64,000 nt of DNA from an uncultured Bacillota bacterium. Lineage in GTDB: Bacteria; Bacillota; Clostridia; Oscillospirales; Oscillospiraceae. Under the pieces are notes generated by a model that saw only the letters and a program-made list of their open reading frames with translations, was not told where the DNA came from and did not search any database. The stretch lies in contig CANEFX010000001.1 in the NCBI GenBank assembly GCA_947426945.1, positions 77,238 through 141,237 on the forward strand. The letters are read 5' to 3'. Shown here piece after piece: positions 31,723 to 39,528 of the stretch (positions are counted from its first letter, which is position 1; every line of letters begins with the position of its first letter). The position numbers and the translations under genes are program-made.

Positions 31723-33366
31723 ATGAAGCTTTTGGAATTATTGGGCGTCTTTGGCGGTCTGGCGCTGTTTCTCCATGGGATGCAGATGATGAGCTCCGGC
31801 CTGGAGGCCGCCGCCGGCAGCCGGATGAAGGCCATTTTGGAAAAGCTGACCGCCAACCGCGTTATGGGGGTGCTGGTGGGTGCGCTGATTACCGCCGCCG
31901 TCCAGTCCTCCTCGGCTACCACTGTCATGGTGGTGGGCTTTGTCAACGCCGGAATGATGACCCTGAACCAGGCGGTCTGGCTTATTATGGGGGCCAACGT
32001 GGGCACCACCATCACCGGCCTGCTCATTGCCCTGGACGTGGGGGCACTGGCTCCTGTGGTCGCCTTTGCCGGCGTGTTTTTGATGGTCTTTGTCAAGCGG
32101 GCAAAATTACAGCATGTCGGCCAGATTCTGGCCGGCCTGGGCATTCTCTTTATCGGCATGGACACCATGAGCGCCGCCATGGCCCCCTTGCGGGAATTTC
32201 CGCTCTTTATCCGATTGATGTCCACCCTGTCCAATCCCCTGCTGGGTATCCTGTTCGGGGCGCTGTTCACCGCCCTGATCCAGTCTTCCTCCGCCTCGGT
32301 GGGCATTCTGCAAACCCTGGCTGCCGGCGGCGTTATCCAATTCTCCGGGGCTGTCTTTGTCCTTTTCGGCCAGAACATCGGCACCTGCATTACTGCCGTG
32401 CTGGCGTCTCTGGGCGCCAGCCGGAGCGCTAAGCGGACCACCTGCATCCACCTGCTGTTCAACGTAATCGGTACGGTGATGTTCACGGCCGCGGTGATGG
32501 TGTTTCCCATTATCCCCATGATTGAGGCAGCCGTGCCCAGTCCCAAGGCGGAAATTGCCGTGATGCACGTGGTGTTTAACCTGGTGACCACCATTCTGCT
32601 CCTGCCTCTGGGGAACTGGCTGGCCAGGCTGGCCACCCGGCTTCTGCCCGACCGGGAGGAGGCTCCTGGCGGGACGGAGATGCGTCTGGCCTATCTCACT
32701 CCTGTAACCGCAGGGGGGAAGGACGGCGGTCTGGGCGTCTCCGCAATTGTGGTGGACCAGCTGCGCAACGAGCTGCACCGGATGCTGGAGATGGCCCGGC
32801 AGAATGTGGAGACCAGCTTCCGGACGGTGCTGGACCGGGACGTGGAGCCCCTGGGCCGGGTAGAGCAGCGGGAGGAGTATATCGACTTTTTGAATCAGGA
32901 GATCTCCCGATATGTCTCCCGGCTTATCGCCATTGAGACCAACGAGCAGGGCTCCCGGACGGTGAGCAGCTTCTTTACCATTGCGGGGAATATCGAGCGA
33001 ATCGGCGACCACGCCGACAATTTGGCCGGCTACACCCGCCTGCTGGCGGAAAAGGACATTTTCTTCTCTCAAAACGCTCAGGAGGAGATCCGGCAGATGC
33101 GGGATGTGACCCTTCGGACGGTGTCCGCCCTGTTCTCCGGCGAAGCGGGGAATAATGGCTGGCTGTCCCAGGTGGCCCGGCTGGAACAAAAAATTGACGA
33201 CATGACCGCCGATTTCCGCCGGGAACAGCTGGGTCGGATGCGGGAAGGCGCCTGTTCGGCCGAGGCCTGCATCCTGTTCTCTGAGCTGCTCACCGACTTT
33301 GAGCGGATCGGTGACCATGTGCTCAATATCGCCCAGGAGCTGACCCGGGCGGGAACTACTCTGTAA
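31723..33366 (+). CDS. Na+/phosphate cotransporter with PhoU-like tail
   Basis: A 547-aa NptA/YjbB-type protein. Two inverted PNaS repeats carry the QSSSATTVMVVGFVNAG and QSSSASVGILQTLAAGG motifs. The C-terminal part (about residue 340-547) is a PhoU-like helical domain (IERIGDHADNLAGYTRLLAE, FERIGDHVLNIAQEL). It imports or exports phosphate with sodium; the tail likely regulates flux. Single gene with an AGGAGA site. Confidence 0.9.
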   Translation: MKLLELLGVFGGLALFLHGMQMMSSGLEAAAGSRMKAILEKLTANRVMGVLVGALITAAVQSSSATTVMVVGFVNAGMMTLNQAVWLIMGANVGTTITGLLIALDVGALAPVVAFAGVFLMVFVKRAKLQHVGQILAGLGILFIGMDTMSAAMAPLREFPLFIRLMSTLSNPLLGILFGALFTALIQSSSASVGILQTLAAGGVIQFSGAVFVLFGQNIGTCITAVLASLGASRSAKRTTCIHLLFNVIGTVMFTAAVMVFPIIPMIEAAVPSPKAEIAVMHVVFNLVTTILLLPLGNWLARLATRLLPDREEAPGGTEMRLAYLTPVTAGGKDGGLGVSAIVVDQLRNELHRMLEMARQNVETSFRTVLDRDVEPLGRVEQREEYIDFLNQEISRYVSRLIAIETNEQGSRTVSSFFTIAGNIERIGDHADNLAGYTRLLAEKDIFFSQNAQEEIRQMRDVTLRTVSALFSGEAGNNGWLSQVARLEQKIDDMTADFRREQLGRMREGACSAEACILFSELLTDFERIGDHVLNIAQELTRAGTTL

Positions 33367-33382
33367 CGTTTTTTGAGCAAAA

Positions 33383-33410
33383 CGGCCCGCTCCCTCCGGG
33401 GAGCGGGCCG
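33383..33410. terminator. Bidirectional terminator between convergent genes
   Basis: A 12-bp perfect GC stem (33383-33394 with 33399-33410). On the plus strand it is followed by CAGACTTTTATTTTG; on the minus strand AAAACG pairs give TTTTGCTC. It serves both the Na/Pi transporter and the FNT gene. Confidence 0.75.
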
Positions 33411-33417
33411 CAGACTT

Positions 33418-34221
33418 TTATTTTGTTTTGTGGCAGGCCCGGATCAGCGCCCCAAAGCCGCAGCCGCCAATAATATTGCCGATGGTGACGGGGATCAGGT
33501 TGGCAAAGAATCCGGCCAAAGTCAGGGCGGACAGGTCCACTCCGGCCTCCACGGCCAGCCGGGCGTATTGGGGGACCCCTGCCGCCATCAGACCGGCGGG
33601 GATGTAATACATGTTGGCCACGCAGTGCTCAAAGCCGCCGATGACAAAGAAGCTCACCGGCACGAAGGCCCCGATAGCCCGCCCGGCCAGGCTCTTGCCG
33701 CACAGAGAGCACATTACCCCGGCGCACACCAGGATGTTGCACAGGATGCCCAGCACTGCCGCTTTCCCGAAGGGGAGGGCGCACTTGGCGGCAGCGGTGC
33801 GGATGGTGTGTACTGCCAACGCTCCGACCGACAGGTCCAGCTGCCCGCAGTATACAATAGCCCAGGCCAGCAGCAGGGCCCCCGACAGGTTTCCGGCGTA
33901 GACAATCACCAAATTCCGGGCCATCCCAGCCAGAGAGACCTTTTTCTCCAGCAGGGAGATGGTAATGAGGCAGTTGCCGGTAAACAGCTCCGCTCCGGTG
34001 ATGATGACCATAATCAACCCAAAGGGAAACAGCAGACCGCACACTACCCGGGACAGTCCGGCGTTGGTGAGCAGGTGTCCCGCCGTGTTGGCTGCTACCG
34101 CTCCGGCGGCGATGAAAAATCCGGCCAGCACCGCCGACAGACACAGCTTCACGGCGCTGTTGGAGGCTTTTTTTACCCCAACCTGGGTGTAGAAATTGAC
34201 AAATTCTCCCGGGCTCAGCAT
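33418..34221 (-). CDS. Formate/nitrite transporter family channel (FocA-like)
   Basis: A 267-aa FNT pentameric channel with six hydrophobic helices (AVLAGFFIAAGAVAANTAGH, LVIVYAGNLSGALLLAWAI). Conserved elements include GCGFGALIRA near the end. Start ATG 34221 (AAAGGCGGG upstream). It ends an operon of one-carbon folate genes (ftcD, fchA, folT, hutD, folC), so export of formate released by Fhs from histidine breakdown is the inferred role. Nitrite or hydrosulfide transport cannot be excluded. Confidence 0.88.
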   Translation of the reverse strand: MLSPGEFVNFYTQVGVKKASNSAVKLCLSAVLAGFFIAAGAVAANTAGHLLTNAGLSRVVCGLLFPFGLIMVIITGAELFTGNCLITISLLEKKVSLAGMARNLVIVYAGNLSGALLLAWAIVYCGQLDLSVGALAVHTIRTAAAKCALPFGKAAVLGILCNILVCAGVMCSLCGKSLAGRAIGAFVPVSFFVIGGFEHCVANMYYIPAGLMAAGVPQYARLAVEAGVDLSALTLAGFFANLIPVTIGNIIGGCGFGALIRACHKTK

Positions 34222-34245
34222 AAGCGTCCCGCCTTTCTCTTTCAA

Positions 34246-35514
34246 TCAGCACAGGCCCAACAGGTGCCGTACTTCGCCAATCATATACAGCGACCCGCAG
34301 GCACACACCGCATCCTCCGGACCCGCCGCCGCCAGCGCCCTGTCCACGCCCTCCCGGGTGGAGCCGCAGGGGAACGCCTTCGCCCCCCGGTCCTCCAGCC
34401 AGACGGCCAGTTCAGCGGCGGACATGGCCCGGTCGCTGTCCGGGGTGATGGTGTAAAGCTCCTTCGCCAGGGGCAGAAGCTCTCCCATCATGGCGGGGTA
34501 GTCCTTATCGGCCAGCACGCCGGTGAGAAAAATCAGCTTCTTCTCCGGGTACAACTCCCGCAGCGCCCTCCCAAGGGCCTCCATACACTGGGGGTTGTGC
34601 CCACCGTCCAGAATCACATCCGGATTTCGCCGGACCAGTTCCATCCGGGCGGGCCACACCGTTTTGGACAATCCCCCAACGACGGCCTCCTCAGAAATCT
34701 CCCATCCCCGCCCGCGGAGGACGTATATCGTCTCCAGAGCGGCGGCGGCGTTGTAACGCTGGTGCTCCCCCAGCAGGGGAATGTGGTAGGGTCCTCTGCC
34801 CCGGTAGGTGAAGCGCTGTCCCTCCAGCCCGGAGGCCAGCGCCTTCAGCTCCTCGGGGGCTGTCTTGGTGAGGGGGACGTTCTGCTCCCGGCAGGTCGCC
34901 TCCACCACCTCCTCCACCTCACGGCTCTGGCCGTAAAGGACGGCGCTGCAGCCCGGCTTGATAATTCCCGCCTTCTCGGCGGCAATAAGAGCACGCGTGT
35001 TGCCCAGCTCGGCGGTGTGCTCCAGCCCGATGTTGGTGATGACCGCCGCCTCCGGGGCGGGAATCACGTTGGTGGAGTCCAGCCGGCCTCCCAGGCCCAC
35101 CTCCAGCACCACGATATCGCAGTTTTCCTCCAGAAAGTACAGCATTCCGACAGCGGTCATCAGTTCAAACTCGGTGGCCGGGTCGTCCATGCCTTTACCC
35201 GCCGCAATCACCCGTTCCGCGATGCGGCCCAAGGCCTCGTCGGAAATGGGCCGGCCATTCACCTGGAACCGCTCGTGGAAGGTCCACAGGTGAGGAGAGG
35301 TGGACAGTCCGGTTTTCAGGCCCGCCTCCGCCAGCACAGAGGCGATCATGGCGGCGGTGGAACCCTTGCCGTTGGTTCCGGTGATGTGGACATATTTCAG
35401 CTTTTGATGGGGATTGCCCACTTTTTCCAGCAGTTCCAGAGTCCGGCTCAGACCGGGCTTGCGGCCCGTCCAGGCCTCCTGGTGGATAAGATCAACCGCC
35501 TCCTGTCCCGTCAT
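34246..35514 (-). CDS. folC: Folylpolyglutamate synthase / dihydrofolate synthase
   Basis: A 422-aa Mur-ligase-type enzyme adding glutamates to folates. ATP loop HITGTNGKGSTAAMIASVL (residue about 44), the folate region SPHLWTFHERFQVNGRPIS, and C-terminal domain motif DGGHNPQCMEALGRAL. Polyglutamylation retains folates taken up by FolT, encoded two genes upstream. It begins 3 bases after hutD. Confidence 0.94.
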   Translation of the reverse strand: MTGQEAVDLIHQEAWTGRKPGLSRTLELLEKVGNPHQKLKYVHITGTNGKGSTAAMIASVLAEAGLKTGLSTSPHLWTFHERFQVNGRPISDEALGRIAERVIAAGKGMDDPATEFELMTAVGMLYFLEENCDIVVLEVGLGGRLDSTNVIPAPEAAVITNIGLEHTAELGNTRALIAAEKAGIIKPGCSAVLYGQSREVEEVVEATCREQNVPLTKTAPEELKALASGLEGQRFTYRGRGPYHIPLLGEHQRYNAAAALETIYVLRGRGWEISEEAVVGGLSKTVWPARMELVRRNPDVILDGGHNPQCMEALGRALRELYPEKKLIFLTGVLADKDYPAMMGELLPLAKELYTITPDSDRAMSAAELAVWLEDRGAKAFPCGSTREGVDRALAAAGPEDAVCACGSLYMIGEVRHLLGLC

Positions 35515-35517
35515 CGG

Positions 35518-36099
35518 TCATACCTCCTTGACGGAGGCCAGCAGGACAAGCCCGGCCTCACAGACCAGTCTGACCGGCCCGCCTTCAAATCCCCGGCACA
35601 GCAGGGTCTGTCCGGCCCGGGTCTCCATGGCGAACTCAGGCAGGCGGACCGTTCCGGAGGCGCAGTAAATGGCCAAATCTCCCGGGTCAGGGGCCCAGGT
35701 CCCGTCGTGGGTGTGGGTGTTGGACAGGACAGTCACCGCCCCCTGGGCCTTTCCCTTGCGGACCATCAGGTTAAAGTCCACGCACCTCCCCCAGCTCTCC
35801 ACCGGCACGCCGCCGTCAAAAGCCGCCACCTTTCCAGGCGCTACTGAAAGGGGTTCATCCTGGTCAATTTTCAGCTGGATTTCCCCCTCAAGCACGGAGA
35901 GGAGCCGGTCATAGTCGGGGAGGGGGGTAAAGTCGGAGTGCTCCAGCTCCACTGTGGCGGAGCTGAGCCGCCAGAGAAAGTCCCGGTCTGCGTACGCCGC
36001 CCCCTCCGGCGAAATCGCCAGCTGGGTGGTGGTTCCGCCGGACCAGGCGGTGGTCACATAATCGGCTTTGGTCAGCAGCTTCCATTCTGCAGTGCTCAT
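35518..36099 (-). CDS. hutD: HutD-family protein
   Basis: A 193-aa cupin-like protein of the HutD/Ves family (YVTTAWSGGTTTQLAISPEG, FLWRLSSATVELEHSDFTPL, SVLEGEIQLKI). HutD is linked to histidine utilisation genes and may limit formimino-group overload, though the exact function is unsettled. ATG 36099 overlaps the folT stop by ATGA; a longer frame to 36213 overlaps folT and has no ribosome site. It ties this operon to the hut genes further right. Confidence 0.88.
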   Translation of the reverse strand: MSTAEWKLLTKADYVTTAWSGGTTTQLAISPEGAAYADRDFLWRLSSATVELEHSDFTPLPDYDRLLSVLEGEIQLKIDQDEPLSVAPGKVAAFDGGVPVESWGRCVDFNLMVRKGKAQGAVTVLSNTHTHDGTWAPDPGDLAIYCASGTVRLPEFAMETRAGQTLLCRGFEGGPVRLVCEAGLVLLASVKEV

Positions 36100-36602
36100 G
36101 CGAATACCTCTTTTCTGTAATGGGCAAAGGCCCTGGACATGGCCATCATCACGACGAACTCCAGCGGAGCGAGGATCATACACTGTCCAACACGGCTGAT
36201 CAGAAGGGGCCAATAGGCTGAGCCGTACAGGAAGGAGATCCAGAAGGTAGTAATAAACAGGCTGATTCCAAACTGATTTACCAAAACCGCTGCCAAAATG
36301 CGGAGCCAGGTCTGCTTTTTATGGAAAAACAGGCCGTAAAGCACGCCGGTCAGGGTACAGGTGAGGGTGAAGCCGGGAAAATAAGGGCCGATGGGAAAGA
36401 GAATCGCGCCCAGAAAATCTCCCAGTCCGCCCACAATCCCCGCCTGCACCGGACCGTAAAAGTAGGCGGCCACAAACACCGGCACAAAGGTAAAGCCAAT
36501 TTTCAGATAGGGTGTGTTGATGGACAGAAAACGGGACAGGATGATGTGAACAGCCACCAGCAGTCCAAGAGTAACGACCATTTTTGTACTGAATTTTTTC
36601 AT
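36096..36602 (-). CDS. folT: Folate ECF transporter substrate-binding subunit
   Basis: A 168-aa S component of an energy-coupling-factor importer with about six hydrophobic segments (VVTLGLLVAVHIILSRFLSI, AGIVGGLGDFLGAILFPIGP, SRVGQCMILAPLEFVVMMAM). A THF riboswitch directly upstream identifies folates as the likely substrate. The ATPase and T subunits are not in this window. The AAGGAG site before its ATG lies in a hairpin arm that the riboswitch can control. Confidence 0.9.
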   Translation of the reverse strand: MKKFSTKMVVTLGLLVAVHIILSRFLSINTPYLKIGFTFVPVFVAAYFYGPVQAGIVGGLGDFLGAILFPIGPYFPGFTLTCTLTGVLYGLFFHKKQTWLRILAAVLVNQFGISLFITTFWISFLYGSAYWPLLISRVGQCMILAPLEFVVMMAMSRAFAHYRKEVFA

Positions 36603-36608
36603 AATAAT

Positions 36609-36757
36609 ACGCTCCTTTCACGGCGTGTTGCCATGAAAGGAGCGCACTCCCCCATGGCAGCGGATGCGGCACAGCAACGCGGACCTTTGGGTCCTTCGTC
36701 CGCCGGCAACTTCCCATCCGACGGCACTTGACGCGCTGAGCCTACTCTGGCCAGGTA
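36609..36757 (-). promoter_or_regulatory. Tetrahydrofolate riboswitch before folT
   Basis: The minus strand carries the conserved pieces of the folT-type THF aptamer in order: GAGTAGG (36741-36747), GCGTCAAGTGCC (36723-36734), GGATGGGAAGTTGCC (36705-36719), GGACGAA, and GCATCCGCT (36659-36667). The expression platform is an 11-bp hairpin (36610-36620 with 36634-36644) that buries the folT AAGGAG site. Translation control is inferred. It starts about 10 bases after the fchA stop codon, so it is internal to the operon. Confidence 0.85.
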
Positions 36758-36766
36758 CTTATTTGA

Positions 36767-37393
36767 TTACATTGCCTTGACTACGGTATCGTAAATTTGA
36801 TCGGCCAGGGGCAGGGCCTTGACAAGCAGGGCCTCACCCTTCTTGCGGTAGTCCTCGGCCAGCTCCTTGTTCTTCAGGCTGCCGATGTTGATGAGCACGT
36901 TGAGCCACGCGCCCTGAATGGCGGCGCGCAGGGAAAGGGCAGACACCCCCAGGTCGCTGGCGGCGCTGTCGTTGCTCTTGCCCAGGATGGAGGCGGTGAG
37001 CTCCAGGGTCTCCACGGCCAGCTCCATCATCTCAAAGGGGGTCTTGGTGCAGCCCTCCAGACCATTCTGGATGGCTGCAGAGCGGGCGGCCTTCTCCTCA
37101 TCAGTGGCCTTGGGCATGCCAAAGGCGGCGCTGACCACGTTGAAGGCCGCGGTGTCACGGTCCATCACGTCCACAAAGCGGGCCTTCAGCTCCAGAGCCT
37201 TAACCTGGGCGGACTCAGCCAGCTCCTGGTACTCGGCGTACTTCTTCTTGCCCACGGTGAGGCCGCAAACCATAGCAGTAAGGGCGGCGCCCAAAGCGCC
37301 CTCCAGGGCGGCGGCGGACCCGCCGCCGGGGGCGGGGGCGTCGGAGGCCAGCAGATCCACAAACTCAGCAGTTTTCAATTCAGCCAATTTCAT
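36767..37393 (-). CDS. fchA: Formiminotetrahydrofolate cyclodeaminase / methenyl-THF cyclohydrolase family
   Basis: A 208-aa all-helical FTCD_C protein (VDLLASDAPAPGGGSAAALE, ALGAALTAMVCGLTVGKKKY). It deaminates formimino-THF to 5,10-methenyl-THF with release of ammonia. The PGGGSAAA motif binds folate. It follows the glutamate formimidoyltransferase gene and precedes the THF riboswitch. Length is typical of the free-standing bacterial enzyme. Confidence 0.93.
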   Translation of the reverse strand: MKLAELKTAEFVDLLASDAPAPGGGSAAALEGALGAALTAMVCGLTVGKKKYAEYQELAESAQVKALELKARFVDVMDRDTAAFNVVSAAFGMPKATDEEKAARSAAIQNGLEGCTKTPFEMMELAVETLELTASILGKSNDSAASDLGVSALSLRAAIQGAWLNVLINIGSLKNKELAEDYRKKGEALLVKALPLADQIYDTVVKAM

Positions 37394-37425
37394 AGCCTAA
37401 TTTCTCCTCGTCTATTGTTTTTGTG

Positions 37426-37449
37426 CCCCGCCCCCCCTGCGGGGGCGGG
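37426..37449 (-). repeat. GC-rich hairpin between ftcD and fchA
   Basis: CCCGCCCCC (37427-37435) pairs with GGGGGCGGG (37441-37449). A close relative (CCGCCCCCTGCGGGGGGGCG) lies at 48601-48620 before the PH-like gene. No T-run follows on the minus strand; probably an mRNA-stabilising or dispersed element. Confidence 0.5.
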
Positions 37450-37464
37450 AACGGGCAGTTTGTC

Positions 37465-38379
37465 TTACTTCATATCCAGGAGGTGATACTCCATAATCTG
37501 GTTGTGGCAGTCGAAGTCGCGGGCCTTCAGGTAGAATTCAGCGCAGTCGATCATGGCCTTGCCGGGGGTAAGGCCAACGATCTCGCTGTCCACAATATAG
37601 GTGCCGTAGCGCTCAGCCAGGGATTTGACCATCTCATAGACCACGTACAGGGGGGTGTCCTCATAGTTGACCATGTTCATGGACACCTGGGCGATGCCCC
37701 GGTCCTCCATCATGAAGCCCATGGCCTTGCAGCTGCGGAAGCCGCCGGAGGAGCCGCGGATGACCTTGGCGATCTTCTTGGCGACCTCCACGTCGGAGGT
37801 GGCCAGGTTGATGTTGAAGGCCACCAGAGGCATGCGGGCGCCGATGGCGGTGATGCCGGCGGTGGGGTGGATCTTCCGCTCGCCAAAATCGGGAGCCCAC
37901 TCCTCCTGGAGCAGCTTCTCGGGCATGCCCTCGAACTCGCCCTTGCGGCAGGTGGCCAGGTTGCGGCGCTCGGGCCGGGTGGCGGAGTCCTCATACAGGA
38001 AGGAGGGCACCTTCAGCTCATCCCAGATGCGCTGGCCCAGACGCTTGGTCAGCTCTACGCATTCCTCCACGGTGACGTCCTTGGACTGGGGAACGAAGGG
38101 GATCACGTCGGTGGCGCCCATGCGCTTGTGCTCGCCCTTGTGCTTGGTCATGTCGATGCGCTCGGTGGCCACCTTGGTCAGCCGGAAAGCGACCTCCTCA
38201 ATGGCGTCGATGCTGCCGATCAGGGTAAACACGCAGCGGTTGTGGTTGCCGTCGGTCTGGGCGTCGAACAGGGTGCAGCCGGGCACGCTGCTGGCGGCCT
38301 CCACCAGGGCGTTATAAGTGGCCTCGTCCTTCTCCTTGCTGCAGCTGAAATTGGGGATGCACTCGACTAACTTTGCCAT
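37465..38379 (-). CDS. ftcD: Glutamate formimidoyltransferase
   Basis: A 304-aa enzyme moving the formimino group from N-formimino-L-glutamate to THF, giving glutamate. Family patterns: LVECIPNFSCSKEKDEATYN at the start, MTKHKGEHKRMGATDVIPFV (catalytic His and folate contacts), and HPTAGITAIGARMPLVAFNI. It corresponds to the N-terminal half of animal FTCD; the deaminase half is encoded by the next gene. First gene of the operon, with its own promoter. Confidence 0.95.
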   Translation of the reverse strand: MAKLVECIPNFSCSKEKDEATYNALVEAASSVPGCTLFDAQTDGNHNRCVFTLIGSIDAIEEVAFRLTKVATERIDMTKHKGEHKRMGATDVIPFVPQSKDVTVEECVELTKRLGQRIWDELKVPSFLYEDSATRPERRNLATCRKGEFEGMPEKLLQEEWAPDFGERKIHPTAGITAIGARMPLVAFNINLATSDVEVAKKIAKVIRGSSGGFRSCKAMGFMMEDRGIAQVSMNMVNYEDTPLYVVYEMVKSLAERYGTYIVDSEIVGLTPGKAMIDCAEFYLKARDFDCHNQIMEYHLLDMK

Positions 38380-38430
38380 GTTGATTTCCTCCTAAATGTA
38401 TTTTTCGCCAGGTATTTTTCAGGTGCCACC

Positions 38431-38459
38431 ATTATATTGCATTCGCGCCAAATTAGCAA
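38431..38459 (-). promoter_or_regulatory. Promoter of the ftcD-fchA-folT-hutD-folC-fnt operon
   Basis: Minus-strand TTGCTA (38454-38459), 17 bases, TATAAT (38431-38436), about 50 bases before ftcD. Confidence 0.65.
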
Positions 38460-38499
38460 TGTGTGGATGAAGGTTTTTTTGGCAAACCGCTTAAATTTA

Positions 38500-39387
38500 T
38501 TAAGCCTGCGCCGCTGCCAGTTCCAGAAAGCGCCTGACGCAGCCGCTCTGATAAGGGTCGTCCTCCCACACCAGAATGGGGCAGGAACGGGCGGAGAACT
38601 CCAGCACCGGCTTTGTGTAGACGGGGGAGCCTGGGTGGGCGGCCGCAACGGATCTGGGCAGAAAGCCCACCCCGAACCCCGCCTGGACCATCTGCATCTC
38701 CATAGGGGCGTCGTAGCAGTGGCAGACCACGTTAGGGGTAAAGCCAGCCCTGCGGCACTCCTCCAGCAGGTCCCGGCTGTAGCCCCACAGGTCGTCGCTG
38801 CGCAGCAGGCACATGGGCGCGTCCCGCAGAGCGCGGATGGGGACGGCCTCCCGTCCCGGGGCGGGATCGGTGCTCTCGCACATGACCAGTTCCAGGGGAT
38901 CCTCCCCCAGCACCTGCTCCCGCAGGCCGCAGGATCGGTCGGACTGGCTGCGCAGGAACAGCGCGTGCAGTTCTCCCCGGCCCAGGTCGTCCAGCAGGTC
39001 GCCGGGGGCTCCCATCCGGACATACAGCTCTACCTGGGGGTATTTTTCGTGGTATTTTTTCAGCAGCTGGGTGGCAATCTGCACATCGGAATAGACGACC
39101 CCAAGCTTCAACTGGCCACGGGTTCCGGCATCCACAGCCCGGACGCTGTCCGCCATGGTCCGCAGGCTCTGGAACATCTGCCGGCTTTGCTGGTAGAGGC
39201 ACCGGCCCGCCTCGGTCAGATCCACCCCCTTATTGGTGCGCAGAAAAAGGGTAACCCCCAGTTCGTCCTCCAGAAGGGCCAGCTGGCGGCTGATGGGGGG
39301 CTGGGCCACATGGAGCTCCCGGGAAGCCCCGGAAATGCTTCCCTCCTCCGCTACGGCGGCAAAATATTCCAGCTGCTTAAAGTTCAT
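38500..39387 (-). CDS. LysR-family regulator, probable hut regulator
   Basis: A 295-aa LTTR: helix-turn-helix GSISGASRELHVAQPPISRQ and LEDELGVTLFLRTNKGVDLT, then an effector-binding domain. It is divergent from hutU and directly upstream of the ftcD operon, so control of histidine breakdown is inferred. Start ATG 39387. Confidence 0.9.
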   Translation of the reverse strand: MNFKQLEYFAAVAEEGSISGASRELHVAQPPISRQLALLEDELGVTLFLRTNKGVDLTEAGRCLYQQSRQMFQSLRTMADSVRAVDAGTRGQLKLGVVYSDVQIATQLLKKYHEKYPQVELYVRMGAPGDLLDDLGRGELHALFLRSQSDRSCGLREQVLGEDPLELVMCESTDPAPGREAVPIRALRDAPMCLLRSDDLWGYSRDLLEECRRAGFTPNVVCHCYDAPMEMQMVQAGFGVGFLPRSVAAAHPGSPVYTKPVLEFSARSCPILVWEDDPYQSGCVRRFLELAAAQA

Positions 39388-39528
39388 AGGCGGCCTCCAT
39401 ACCTTTTTTATATGGCTAATATATAATACAAGTGCTTTTCATTTTACCATGCTTTTGTTAAAATACAATACACAGAAAGCAGTTCTTAACGCTACACTTA
39501 AAAAATTTAAGAAACGGAGGAACCACTT

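Noticed and set aside
33373-35847. An 824-codon plus-strand frame opposite fnt, folC and hutD
   Set aside because: Starts at the terminator of the previous gene and covers three well-supported genes; no domain seen.
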